From contig CALSPC010000007.1 of the NCBI GenBank assembly GCA_943788135.1, positions 62,001-126,000 on the forward strand: DNA of 64,000 nucleotides, in the 5' to 3' direction. The translations under genes were made by a program, and so were the position numbers. A model generated the notes under the pieces. It searched no databases. It saw only the letters and a list, made by a program, of their open reading frames with translations, and was not told the origin of the DNA. The stretch comes from an uncultured Paracoccaceae bacterium. GTDB lineage: Bacteria > Bacteroidota > Bacteroidia > Flavobacteriales > Flavobacteriaceae. Each line of letters begins with the position of its first letter. Position 1 is the first letter of the stretch. Below, one piece after another: positions 36,811 through 45,227 of the stretch.

Positions 36811-37693
36811 TTAATTTTAAAATGCGATCATAATCTTCTTTAGAATGAAACGGGATTAGAATTTTTCCACTCCCTTTTTTTTCCATTTTAATATCTATTT
36901 TATGGCCAAAATAAGATGCTATTTTTTGAACTCCATCTTTTACAAATTTAGGAAGATCGTTCTTTTTTATAGCTTTCACTTGTTTTGGAGTACTATAATT
37001 TTTTACTAACGTTTCCGTGGCACGAACGGATAGTTTATGTGCAATAATTTCTTTGTAAATCGAAATCTGATCCGCATGCGAATTAATATTTACGATTGCT
37101 CTTCCGTGTCCCATACTAATAAATCCATCACGCATTCCAGTTTGAATTAAGGGATCTAGTTTTAGTAAGCGCAAATAATTAGCAATTGTAGATCTTTTTT
37201 TACCAACACGTTGACTCATTTGTTCTTGAGTGAGCTGAATATCATCAATCAATCGTTGGTAGCTTAACGCAATTTCAATAGGATCTAAATCTTGACGTTG
37301 AATATTTTCTACCAAAGCCATTTCTAGAGCTTCTTGGTCATTAGCCACTCTAATATATGCTGGAATGGTTTTGTTGCCTAATACTTTTGAGGCTCTAAAA
37401 CGGCGTTCTCCTGAAACCAACTGAAACGTATTGGTTTTGGTTTTACGAACTGTTATCGGTTGAATAACACCTAACTCTTGTATGGAAGATGCCAGTTCTC
37501 GTATCGCGTCTTCTTTAAATTGTGTTCGTGGTTGAAACGGATTAACTTCTATAAGTTCTAGCTCTAACTCAATAATAGATCCAGCTTTAGGCGCGTTGTT
37601 TTCAACTCCTTCCGAGCGTTTTTCTTCTTTAGAGTCTTGTAAGAGAGCAGATAGTCCGCGCCCTAATGCTTGTTTTTTAATAGCTTTGGCCAT
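36794..37693 (-). CDS. parB: chromosome partitioning protein ParB
   Basis: A 299-residue ParB CTPase that binds parS sites near the origin and works with ParA in segregation. Visible: the N-terminal ParA-activating segment KKQALGRGLSALLQD, the CTP-binding N-terminal domain with NPFQPRTQF and LVSGERRFRAS, ALVENIQRQDLDPIE, the helix-turn-helix SQRVGKKRSTIANYLRLLKL, and a C-terminal dimerisation domain ending LIERDK. It follows parA by 4 bases. No parS-like palindrome was found by eye in the window. Confidence 0.95.
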   Translation of the reverse strand: MAKAIKKQALGRGLSALLQDSKEEKRSEGVENNAPKAGSIIELELELIEVNPFQPRTQFKEDAIRELASSIQELGVIQPITVRKTKTNTFQLVSGERRFRASKVLGNKTIPAYIRVANDQEALEMALVENIQRQDLDPIEIALSYQRLIDDIQLTQEQMSQRVGKKRSTIANYLRLLKLDPLIQTGMRDGFISMGHGRAIVNINSHADQISIYKEIIAHKLSVRATETLVKNYSTPKQVKAIKKNDLPKFVKDGVQKIASYFGHKIDIKMEKKGSGKILIPFHSKEDYDRILKLIERDK

Positions 37694-37697
37694 TATT

Positions 37698-38459
37698 TTA
37701 CTGTTTACTGATGATTTCTTTAGCCAAACTTAAGTAATTTGTAGCACCTTTACTATTTACGTCGTAATAAATTATGCTTTCCCCATGGCTTGGCGCTTCA
37801 CTAAGTCGCACATTACGCTGTATAATGGTCTTGAAAACCATATTTGAAAAATGATTCTTAACTTCTTCTACAACTTGATTAGAGAGTCGGAGTCTAGAAT
37901 CATACATCGTAAGCAATAAGCCCTCTATGTCTAAGTGTTCATTATGAATTTTCTGAACACTTTTAATTGTATTTAATAGTTTCCCTAAACCTTCTAATGC
38001 AAAGTATTCACATTGAATTGGAATAATTACAGAATCAGCGGCTGTTAAGGCATTTAGTGTTAATAACCCTAAAGAGGGTGCACAATCAATAAGTATATAA
38101 TCGTAATTTGATTTAACAGGTTCAATTACTTGTTTGAGCATATATTCGCGTTGTTCCACGTTCACTAATTCAATTTCGATAGCGACTAAATCTATGTGTG
38201 CGGGAATAATATCTACATTTGTAGCCGATGTTTTTTGAATGGCTTCTGCTGCTGTACAATTGTGTTCCAATAATTGATAGGTGCCAAACTCAACAACATC
38301 GACATCAATCCCAAGACCTGATGAGGCATTGGCTTGAGGATCTGCATCGATTAATAATACTTTTTTATCTAAAACCCCTAAGCAAGCAGCTAGATTAACC
38401 GAAGTTGTGGTTTTTCCAACGCCTCCTTTTTGATTTGCAATAGCAATGAGTTTTCCCAT
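37698..38459 (-). CDS. parA: chromosome partitioning ATPase ParA/Soj
   Basis: A 253-residue deviant Walker ATPase that forms an ATP-dependent gradient on the nucleoid and pulls ParB-parS complexes. Visible: the deviant Walker A KGGVGKTTT (residues 10-18), LLIDADPQANAS (Walker A'), LIDCAPSLGLLTLNAL (Walker B) and the switch region RNVRLSEAPSHG. Length and all motifs are normal. It is followed by parB in the usual order. Immediately upstream on the same strand is a second, longer ParA (38541-39632) with about half its residues in common. Confidence 0.96.
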   Translation of the reverse strand: MGKLIAIANQKGGVGKTTTSVNLAACLGVLDKKVLLIDADPQANASSGLGIDVDVVEFGTYQLLEHNCTAAEAIQKTSATNVDIIPAHIDLVAIEIELVNVEQREYMLKQVIEPVKSNYDYILIDCAPSLGLLTLNALTAADSVIIPIQCEYFALEGLGKLLNTIKSVQKIHNEHLDIEGLLLTMYDSRLRLSNQVVEEVKNHFSNMVFKTIIQRNVRLSEAPSHGESIIYYDVNSKGATNYLSLAKEIISKQ

Positions 38460-38540
38460 TAATGAGTTGTTTTATTTACGTAAAAATACAATTATTTCTA
38501 AGGAATTTAAATCAAATTATCTAAGAATTTTATCAAGTTT

Positions 38541-39632
38541 TCAACGGAATTTAAATCTTTTTAATTGAATGTGTTTTACAGTGTTCTTTTCAAAATAGAT
38601 ATAAAGAAAATTTTTTCTAAACATACTTGTTTTTTCTGAAATACGATACATCCAAATATTACTGTGTATGTCATTATAAACCAGTCCTAGTAATACAATG
38701 ACTTCTTTTTTAGTACAGCCTATCAGTTTCTTGAAATTTTTATTTTCTAACTTAAAAGGTTTGTAATACTCTAAGTTTCGTTCTTTTTGAGGATCTAAAA
38801 AAGAGATTTCTTCTTTTGTGTCTTGTAAAATTTGAGGTATTTTTTTACCTAAAGGGCTTTGTTGTTTAAGGGCTCGTTTTTTCATGATTTCTTGAGATAG
38901 ATTGAGGTAGTCTGTAGAACCTTCGCTAGTCACGTTATAATCTAATATACTGCTACCAAAGCTTGAAGCTTCGCTTAGACTAATATTTCTTTTAATAATT
39001 GTTTTAAATATGAGGTCTTGAAAATGTTTTTTTAGTTCATTAATAATATGATTGCTATGACTTAGACGCTTGTCATACATGGTCACCAAGACGCCTTCAA
39101 TATCTAGGGTTGAATTGAAATTAGTTTTAATGCTTTTAATGGTGGCTAGCAATTTCTGTAAGCCGTTGAACGCAAAAAACTCACATTGAACAGGAATGAT
39201 AATGGAGTCTGCGGCAACAAATGAATTTAGAGTCAAATATCCAAGAGAAGGCGAGCAATCTATAATTATAAAGTCAAATTGAGATTTTAGCGAATCTAGT
39301 GCTGTCTTAAGACGTGTTAAGATGGAGTTTTCAACATTTAGTTCAATTTCAGCAAGTTTAATTGATCCAGGGATAATTTTTAAGTTTGGGCAATGTGTTT
39401 CTAAGATACACTGGTCTGAATTTTCTTTTGCTCGAAATAAATCTACCACAGTAAAGTCGTTATCTTTTGTTTGAATCCCAAGTCCTGAAGTAGCATTGGC
39501 TTGAGGGTCAGCATCAATGAGCAAAACAGAGTAGTCCAATATGCCTAAAGCTGAGGATAAATTTATAGCGGTGGTTGTTTTACCAACGCCCCCTTTTTGG
39601 TTCGCAATCGCTATTGTTTTTGATAGTGACAT
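38541..39632 (-). CDS. second ParA-like ATPase with a C-terminal extension (BamE/SmpA-like)
   Basis: A 363-residue protein. Residues 1-250 are a complete ParA ATPase (KGGVGKTTT at 13-21, IDADPQANATSG, IDCSPSLGYLTLNSF, RNISLSEASSFG), clearly related to the adjacent parA. The extra 110 residues have two parts: 253-275 (LKQQSPLGKKIPQILQDTKE) resembles the ParB N-terminus encoded after parA (IKKQALGRGLSALLQDSKE), and 300-358 (IGCTKKEVIVLLG, then NIWMYRI, NFLYIYFEKNTVKHI) has the pattern of a BamE/SmpA-like small alpha/beta domain. It may have arisen by parAB duplication with loss of most of parB. Its role is unknown: accessory cargo positioning or interference with ParA are possible. Confidence 0.85.
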   Translation of the reverse strand: MSLSKTIAIANQKGGVGKTTTAINLSSALGILDYSVLLIDADPQANATSGLGIQTKDNDFTVVDLFRAKENSDQCILETHCPNLKIIPGSIKLAEIELNVENSILTRLKTALDSLKSQFDFIIIDCSPSLGYLTLNSFVAADSIIIPVQCEFFAFNGLQKLLATIKSIKTNFNSTLDIEGVLVTMYDKRLSHSNHIINELKKHFQDLIFKTIIKRNISLSEASSFGSSILDYNVTSEGSTDYLNLSQEIMKKRALKQQSPLGKKIPQILQDTKEEISFLDPQKERNLEYYKPFKLENKNFKKLIGCTKKEVIVLLGLVYNDIHSNIWMYRISEKTSMFRKNFLYIYFEKNTVKHIQLKRFKFR

Positions 39633-39696
39633 TTGAGATTTGGGATTTCATCTGTTACTTGCTTATCAAAAAAATGGTTAATTCTTCGAATATAAA

Positions 39697-41814
39697 TTAA
39701 TTTATCAATATATCCAATACTGTGAGGGCAGTTTTACTAATTTTTGTCCCAGGTCCAAAGACAGCCACTGTTCCGGCATCAAACAAATACTGATAATCTT
39801 GTTTTGGAATTACACCGCCTACAATAACCATAATATCCTCACGACCATATGCTTTTAATGTTTCAATTACAATAGGGACTAGTGTTTTATGGCCTCCAGC
39901 TAAAGACGATATTCCTAGAATATGCACGTCGTTTTCAACAGCTTGTTTTGCTGCTTCTTCAGCTGTTTGAAAAAGCGGGCCAATATCAACATCAAACCCT
40001 AAATCGGCGTAGCCAGTGGCAACAACCTTTGCTCCACGATCATGGCCGTCTTGCCCCATTTTTGCAATCATAATTCTAGGACGTCTTCCTTCAGATTTCG
40101 CAAATTGATCGGCTAATTTCTTAGCTTTTTCAAAAGATTCATCTTTTTTTAATTCTTTACTATACACGCCAGAAAATGTTTTTTGTTCTGCTTTATATCT
40201 TCCAAACTCCTGTTCTAAAGCGGTACTAATTTCGCCCAGTGTCGCACGAGCTTTTGCAGCCTCTACCGCTAAAGCTAATAAATTTTCACTTCCATTGGAT
40301 GCGGCTTTTGAAATTTTTTTCAAAATAACCTTTACTTGCTCTTGATCTCGGCTTGATTTAGTTTGTGCTAAGCGCTCTATTTGCTGCATTCGAACACGTT
40401 TGTTATCAACTTCTAAAATATGTAAAGGATCTTCAGTGTCGAGTTTAGACATATTAACGCCTACAATAATATCCTGACCCGAGTCAATTCGAGCTTGTTT
40501 TCTTGCTGCCGCTTCTTCAATCCTGAGTTTTGGTATCCCAGTTTTTATAGCTTTAGTCATCCCTCCAAGTGCTTCAATTTCTTCAATATGACGCCACGCT
40601 TTTTCAGCAATTTCGTGGGTCAGTTTTTCAACATAATAACTCCCTGCCCAAGCATCAACTGTTTTAGTGATTTTAGTTTCTTTTTGAAGATAGAGCTGCG
40701 TATTTCTAGCTATTCTTGCTGAAAAGTCAGTTGGTAATGCAATTGCTTCATCTAAAGCGTTTGTGTGTAAACTTTGAGTACCACCAAAAACCGCTGCTGT
40801 GGCTTCAATACACGTTCGTGCTACATTATTAAATGGGTCTTGTTCGGTGAGGCTCCATCCACTCGTTTGACAATGTGCTCTTAGAGCTAATGATTTTGGG
40901 TTTTTTGGGTTGAATTTTTGAATAATTTTCGACCATAACATCCGAGCTGCTCGAAGCTTTGCGACTTCCATAAAATGATGCATTCCAATCCCCCAAAAAA
41001 ATGAAAGTCGAGGAGCAAAAGTGTCAATATCTAAGCCAGTATTTAATCCTTTCCTGATATACTCGAGGCCATTTGCCAAAGTATATGCCAGTTCAATATC
41101 AGCAGAAGCTCCAGCTTCTTGCATGTGGTACCCAGAAATACTAATGCTATTAAATTTTGGCATGTGCTGGCTCGTATATTCAAAAATATCAGAAACAATT
41201 TTCATGGAAGCTTCTGGGGGATATATGTAGGTGTTTCTCACCATAAATTCTTTCAAAATATCATTTTGAATAGTTCCACTTAAGTGGTGCTTTTCAACGC
41301 CTTGTTCTTGTGCAGCAACGATATAAAAGGCCATAATTGGTAAAACTGCTCCATTCATTGTCATGGACACACTCATTTGATCTAATGGAATCTGATCAAA
41401 TAATAATTTCATGTCCTCAACTGAATCTATAGCGACACCAGCTTTTCCGACATCGCCAATAACACGTTTATGGTCGCTATCATATCCGCGATGTGTTGGC
41501 AAATCAAATGCAATAGAGAGTCCTTTTTGCCCAGCCTTTAAATTGCGTTTATAAAATGCATTACTATCCTCGGCAGTCGAAAAACCAGCATACTGGCGAA
41601 CGGTCCATGGCCGCTGAATATACATCGTACTGTAAGGCCCTCTAAGAAATGGTGCTGTTCCTGCTACAAAATCTAAGTGCTCCAATGAGTCTAAGTCTTT
41701 TTCTGAATACTTGGATTGTATGGCGATTGTTTCTGCAGTTTCTAAGCACGTTTGTGCTTTGGATGCTGTTTTTACACTTTTCAAAACGATATGTTGCACC
41801 TTTTTTCTATTCAT
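39697..41814 (-). CDS. scpA: methylmalonyl-CoA mutase, large catalytic subunit
   Basis: A 705-residue coenzyme-B12-dependent isomerase that interconverts succinyl-CoA and R-methylmalonyl-CoA, linking propionate metabolism to the TCA cycle. The N-terminal TIM barrel carries the substrate-binding [17 protein letters not shown] and [19 protein letters not shown] (in part); the C-terminal cobalamin domain has the base-off motif [23 protein letters not shown] with the lower-ligand His, then SSLAGGH and VIVGGVIP. Its start overlaps the small-subunit stop by 8 bases. No cobalamin riboswitch was recognised upstream of the operon. Confidence 0.96.
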   Translation of the reverse strand: MNRKKVQHIVLKSVKTASKAQTCLETAETIAIQSKYSEKDLDSLEHLDFVAGTAPFLRGPYSTMYIQRPWTVRQYAGFSTAEDSNAFYKRNLKAGQKGLSIAFDLPTHRGYDSDHKRVIGDVGKAGVAIDSVEDMKLLFDQIPLDQMSVSMTMNGAVLPIMAFYIVAAQEQGVEKHHLSGTIQNDILKEFMVRNTYIYPPEASMKIVSDIFEYTSQHMPKFNSISISGYHMQEAGASADIELAYTLANGLEYIRKGLNTGLDIDTFAPRLSFFWGIGMHHFMEVAKLRAARMLWSKIIQKFNPKNPKSLALRAHCQTSGWSLTEQDPFNNVARTCIEATAAVFGGTQSLHTNALDEAIALPTDFSARIARNTQLYLQKETKITKTVDAWAGSYYVEKLTHEIAEKAWRHIEEIEALGGMTKAIKTGIPKLRIEEAAARKQARIDSGQDIIVGVNMSKLDTEDPLHILEVDNKRVRMQQIERLAQTKSSRDQEQVKVILKKISKAASNGSENLLALAVEAAKARATLGEISTALEQEFGRYKAEQKTFSGVYSKELKKDESFEKAKKLADQFAKSEGRRPRIMIAKMGQDGHDRGAKVVATGYADLGFDVDIGPLFQTAEEAAKQAVENDVHILGISSLAGGHKTLVPIVIETLKAYGREDIMVIVGGVIPKQDYQYLFDAGTVAVFGPGTKISKTALTVLDILIN

Positions 41815-43177
41815 CCTTCAATCGCTTTTTTTCAATTTCCTCAGAAATTCTTCGTGGTATGATCGGTTCAAGTAAAGTTTTACGTGCCTTTTGTTTTATA
41901 AACGGATAAATTTCTAATTCAGATTTCATGGTGTCTGAACTATTTTGTTGAAAATGAGTTCCTAAAAGTCCCTCACTACCTTGGTCATACAAGTCCTGTT
42001 CCTTTTGTGCATGTTCTTTAAGTTTACGCTGCACTATGCCTGACTTTAGACATTTTAAATAGCCGCCTTGTCGCTCAATATCTTTAAATAAATCCAGTGC
42101 TTTTTGAGCCAATTGTTGTGTTAAAGTTTCAATATAATACACCCCTTCAGTAGGGTTGGAAACAGCGTCAAAATAACTTTCCTTTTTAAGAATCAAAAGT
42201 TGATTTATAGATAGTCGATTTCCGAACGCATTACGCTTGTGAAATAATTCATCATAAGGCATATTGATTATGGTATCACTACTCCCTAAAACTGCACTCA
42301 TACATTCTGTAGTTGTACGCAACATATTGATATTGTAATCATATAGTGTTTTGTTACGTTGACTGGGCTGCGTAAGAATATGACAGTCAATTGATAGTCC
42401 ATAATCTAGTGTTAAGCTTTGCCATAATACTCGAAGTGCTTGAAGTTTTGCAATTTCAAAAAAGTAATTACTGCCAACAGACATTTTGAATACTACAGAT
42501 TTTATGGGGTTACCGTCAAGCATATTTAGGTATTCGTTTGAATGGGCTAGGGCATAGGCCAGTTGCTGAACCATACTTCCCCCTGCATTTTGAAAAAGAC
42601 CTACATCAACAGAAAGTACACTTTTCAAGTTTACACCTGAAGTTAAACTTTGTTTTAAATTTTGAATATCTGTTTTGAGGTTTTCATACCAATTTCCTGA
42701 ACGTGATAACTGTCCAATTGGATCTTGTAAAACATAAAATAAACTATTGTTTTTTTCTGAATAAGTTTGAAGATTTTTAATTAATTGATCTGAAAGACAC
42801 TCTGGTTCAAAATAAATAGAAAGCGTTGAAGTGTCTATGTTTTTTAAAAGTGAATCAATTGAAATTGAAGCTGTAGGAAGAGTGAAATGTAAACTCTCAA
42901 CTCCATTTTTGAGGCATTTAAGCGCATGAATGTTACTTTTTTCTTCGGAATTCACATAAATAGAATGCCCAATATTCCAATTGGAAGCGTTATGTTGAAT
43001 AGTAGGTGCTTTAGAAAAAGAATCAGAATGGTAAAACGGTTTTACGTCAATACCTTCGATAGAGTTCCAAACCAAATGAGTGTTAAAATCCTTTCCTTGA
43101 AGTTCAAATTGAATCTTTTGTTTCCACGCTTTGGAAGACGTTGAATTAAAATTTTCAAAAAGCTTCGTTTTACTCAT
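41807..43177 (-). CDS. mutA: methylmalonyl-CoA mutase, small subunit
   Basis: A 456-residue partner of the large subunit. It has the same TIM-barrel ancestry but ends before a cobalamin domain and lacks the B12 motif, as is normal for the non-catalytic subunit. Recognisable stretches: [39 protein letters not shown] and [20 protein letters not shown]. It stabilises the heterodimer. The ATG overlaps the DivIC stop by 8 bases, and the stop overlaps the large-subunit ATG by 8 bases, so all three are translationally coupled. Confidence 0.93.
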   Translation of the reverse strand: MSKTKLFENFNSTSSKAWKQKIQFELQGKDFNTHLVWNSIEGIDVKPFYHSDSFSKAPTIQHNASNWNIGHSIYVNSEEKSNIHALKCLKNGVESLHFTLPTASISIDSLLKNIDTSTLSIYFEPECLSDQLIKNLQTYSEKNNSLFYVLQDPIGQLSRSGNWYENLKTDIQNLKQSLTSGVNLKSVLSVDVGLFQNAGGSMVQQLAYALAHSNEYLNMLDGNPIKSVVFKMSVGSNYFFEIAKLQALRVLWQSLTLDYGLSIDCHILTQPSQRNKTLYDYNINMLRTTTECMSAVLGSSDTIINMPYDELFHKRNAFGNRLSINQLLILKKESYFDAVSNPTEGVYYIETLTQQLAQKALDLFKDIERQGGYLKCLKSGIVQRKLKEHAQKEQDLYDQGSEGLLGTHFQQNSSDTMKSELEIYPFIKQKARKTLLEPIIPRRISEEIEKKRLKDE

Positions 43178-43496
43178 TTGTATTAGTTTTTAAACTGTCT
43201 GCATCTTCAATAATATAAACGATCTCATTTTCTTTTTTCATTTTGTAATGTTCACGTGCATATGTTTCAATGCCATCAATAGAATTTAAAGCCTCAATTT
43301 CTTTTTGATCGCTTTTGATCTCATTATTGTAAAACTCAATTTTAGAATTTAAATTTTCAATATCAGTGTTTAAATCCTTGTGAATGAGCCACGAATTTGC
43401 ATCAAAAACAACCATCCACACTATAAATATGATCAAAACAAGAAAATAGATATTCTTAAAAGGTTTTAGTAGTCTTAAAAAACGATTGGACTTCAT
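43170..43496 (-). CDS. septum formation initiator family protein (FtsB/DivIC-like)
   Basis: A 108-residue bitopic protein: short cytoplasmic N-terminus, one transmembrane helix at about 14-30 (IYFLVLIIFIVWMVVF), a coiled coil (DLNTDIENLNSKIEFYNNEIKSDQKEIEAL) and the family ending GIETYAREHYKMKKENEIVYII. FtsB/DivIC proteins join FtsL and FtsQ in the divisome that activates septal peptidoglycan synthesis. It is encoded between udk and the mutase genes, a placement conserved in flavobacteria. Confidence 0.9.
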   Translation of the reverse strand: MKSNRFLRLLKPFKNIYFLVLIIFIVWMVVFDANSWLIHKDLNTDIENLNSKIEFYNNEIKSDQKEIEALNSIDGIETYAREHYKMKKENEIVYIIEDADSLKTNTNE

Positions 43497-43501
43497 TGGT
43501 G

Positions 43502-44107
43502 TTAAAGTTGTTCATTAATTATTGATTTCACCACATTTACAGCCACAGTATTGTAGTGGTTATTTGGAATTATGATGTCTGCAAAAGCTTTCATAGGTTC
43601 AATAAACTGTTGATGCATAGGTTTTAGCGTGGTTTGATAACGCTCCAAAACTTCGTCTAAATCTCTTCCGCGCTCAGCAATATCTCTTTTTAAACGGCGC
43701 ATTAAACGTTCGTCACTGTCGGCATGTACAAATATTTTTATATCAAATAATGACCGTAAATCAGTATTGGATAAAATTAAAATTCCCTCAACAATAAGCA
43801 CTTTTTTGGGCTTGGTTATAGTAGTTTCGTTAGTACGGTTATGGGTTTTAAACGAATATACCGGTTGGTTTATAACCTCTCCTTTTTGTAAATTTTTTAA
43901 ATGGGTTTCCAACAATTCAAAATCAATAGAGTTTGGATGGTCAAAATTGATTTTACAACGGTCTTCAAAAGACAAGTGTGATGTGTCCTTGTAATAGGAA
44001 TCTTGAGAAATCACTTGAACTTCTCCAGCAGGAAATTCCGATAAAATTTGATTCACCACGGTAGTTTTTCCACTTCCTGTTCCACCACCAATTCCAATAA
44101 TTAACAT
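43502..44107 (-). CDS. udk: uridine kinase
   Basis: Phosphorylates uridine and cytidine with ATP or GTP in pyrimidine salvage. 201 residues from the ATG at 44107; Walker A is GGGTGSGKTT (7-16), followed by ISQDSYYKDTSHLSFEDRCKINFDHPNSIDFELL (conserved substrate region), VEGILIL (Walker B) and RRLKRDIAERGRDLDEVLERY (lid). The ORF track uses a TTG at 44128, but a -7 box at 44131-44138 lies directly in front of that codon, so the ATG matching the family start (MLIIGIGGG) is chosen. Confidence 0.95.
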   Translation of the reverse strand: MLIIGIGGGTGSGKTTVVNQILSEFPAGEVQVISQDSYYKDTSHLSFEDRCKINFDHPNSIDFELLETHLKNLQKGEVINQPVYSFKTHNRTNETTITKPKKVLIVEGILILSNTDLRSLFDIKIFVHADSDERLMRRLKRDIAERGRDLDEVLERYQTTLKPMHQQFIEPMKAFADIIIPNNHYNTVAVNVVKSIINEQL

Positions 44108-44130
44108 AGCCTTCGCTTTTGAATTCAAAA

Positions 44131-44138
44131 CAAAGTTA
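44131..44138 (-). promoter_or_regulatory. -7 promoter box for the udk-divIC-mutase operon
   Basis: The minus strand reads TAACTTTG (TAnnTTTG), 23 bases before the udk ATG. It is divergent from the trxB promoter in the same 169-base gap. Confidence 0.6.
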
Positions 44139-44250
44139 AGATTATTTTACTGGATTTAGTTTATCGATTACTAATAATAATTTCATGTCCTGTTCTATAA
44201 TTTATTAATAACTGTTGATAACTTCCCAGTCAAATTTTATTCAAAACGCC

Positions 44251-44258
44251 TATTTTTG
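44251..44258 (+). promoter_or_regulatory. -7 promoter box for trxB
   Basis: TATTTTTG matches TAnnTTTG, 18 bases before the trxB ATG. Confidence 0.6.
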
Positions 44259-44276
44259 CAACCTAAAATCTAAAAT

Positions 44277-45227
44277 ATGTCTGATACTATAGAGTCTGTA
44301 AAATGTTTAATAATTGGGTCTGGTCCTGCGGGATATACAGCCGCTATCTATGCTGCTCGAGCCAATATGTTTCCCGTATTATATCAAGGCACTCAACCTG
44401 GGGGTCAATTAACGACCACAAATGAAGTTGAAAATTTTCCTGGATATCCAGATGGTATTACAGGCCCAGCAATGATGCTAGAACTTCAAGCGCAAGCAGA
44501 ACGTTTTGGTACAGATGTGAGAGATGGTTGGGTTACCAAAGTTGATTTTTCTGGTCCAATTCATAAGGTTTGGATTAATGGAACTAAAGAAATTCATTGT
44601 GAAACTATTGTTATCTCTACAGGGGCATCCGCAAAATATTTAGGTCTTGATTCTGAGCAAAAATATTTAAAACTTGGTGGTGGTGTTTCTGCTTGTGCGG
44701 TCTGTGATGGCTTCTTTTATAGAAATCAAGAAGTTGTGATTGTCGGTGCTGGTGATTCCGCTTGTGAAGAAGCACATTACTTATCAAAACTGTGTACAAA
44801 AGTTACAATGCTGGTACGTCGCGATGAATTTAGAGCGTCTAAAATAATGGCAAATCGTGTTAAAAATACTGAAAATATAGAAATCCTTTTTAATACTGAA
44901 ACTGATGAAGTTTTAGGCGATGGTCAAGTTGTAACTGGAGTTCGTGTAAAAAATAATACAACTGATAAAATTACAGAAATTCCTGCTACAGGATTTTTTG
45001 TCGCTATCGGGCATAAGCCCAATACCGATATTTTTCAAGACTATCTAAATTTAGATGAAACAGGATATATTATAAATACTCCAGGATCCTCTAAAACCAA
45101 TATCGATGGTGTTTTTGTAAGTGGGGATGCCGCTGATCATGTTTATAGACAAGCAGTTACTGCCGCAGGAACAGGTTGTATGGCTGCTCTAGATGCGGAA
45201 CGTTACTTGGCCTCTAAAGAAGGTTAA
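44277..45227 (+). CDS. trxB: thioredoxin-disulfide reductase
   Basis: A 316-residue flavoenzyme that reduces thioredoxin with NADPH. FAD-binding GSGPAGYTAAIYAARAN is at 14-30; the redox-active CAVCDG has cysteines 140 and 143; the NADPH-binding loop is VGAGDSACEEAHYLS; the C-terminal FAD site is DGVFVSGDAADHVYRQA. The catalytic motif CAVC rather than CATC is common in Bacteroidota. Its stop and the stop of the convergent pheT gene are directly adjacent (45227/45228), leaving no room for a separate terminator. Confidence 0.96.
   Translation: MSDTIESVKCLIIGSGPAGYTAAIYAARANMFPVLYQGTQPGGQLTTTNEVENFPGYPDGITGPAMMLELQAQAERFGTDVRDGWVTKVDFSGPIHKVWINGTKEIHCETIVISTGASAKYLGLDSEQKYLKLGGGVSACAVCDGFFYRNQEVVIVGAGDSACEEAHYLSKLCTKVTMLVRRDEFRASKIMANRVKNTENIEILFNTETDEVLGDGQVVTGVRVKNNTTDKITEIPATGFFVAIGHKPNTDIFQDYLNLDETGYIINTPGSSKTNIDGVFVSGDAADHVYRQAVTAAGTGCMAALDAERYLASKEG

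Noticed and set aside
39633-43177. Cobalamin riboswitch controlling the methylmalonyl-CoA mutase genes
   Set aside because: The genes are internal to a coupled operon starting at udk, and I see no conserved riboswitch-like structure in the 169-base udk-trxB gap.
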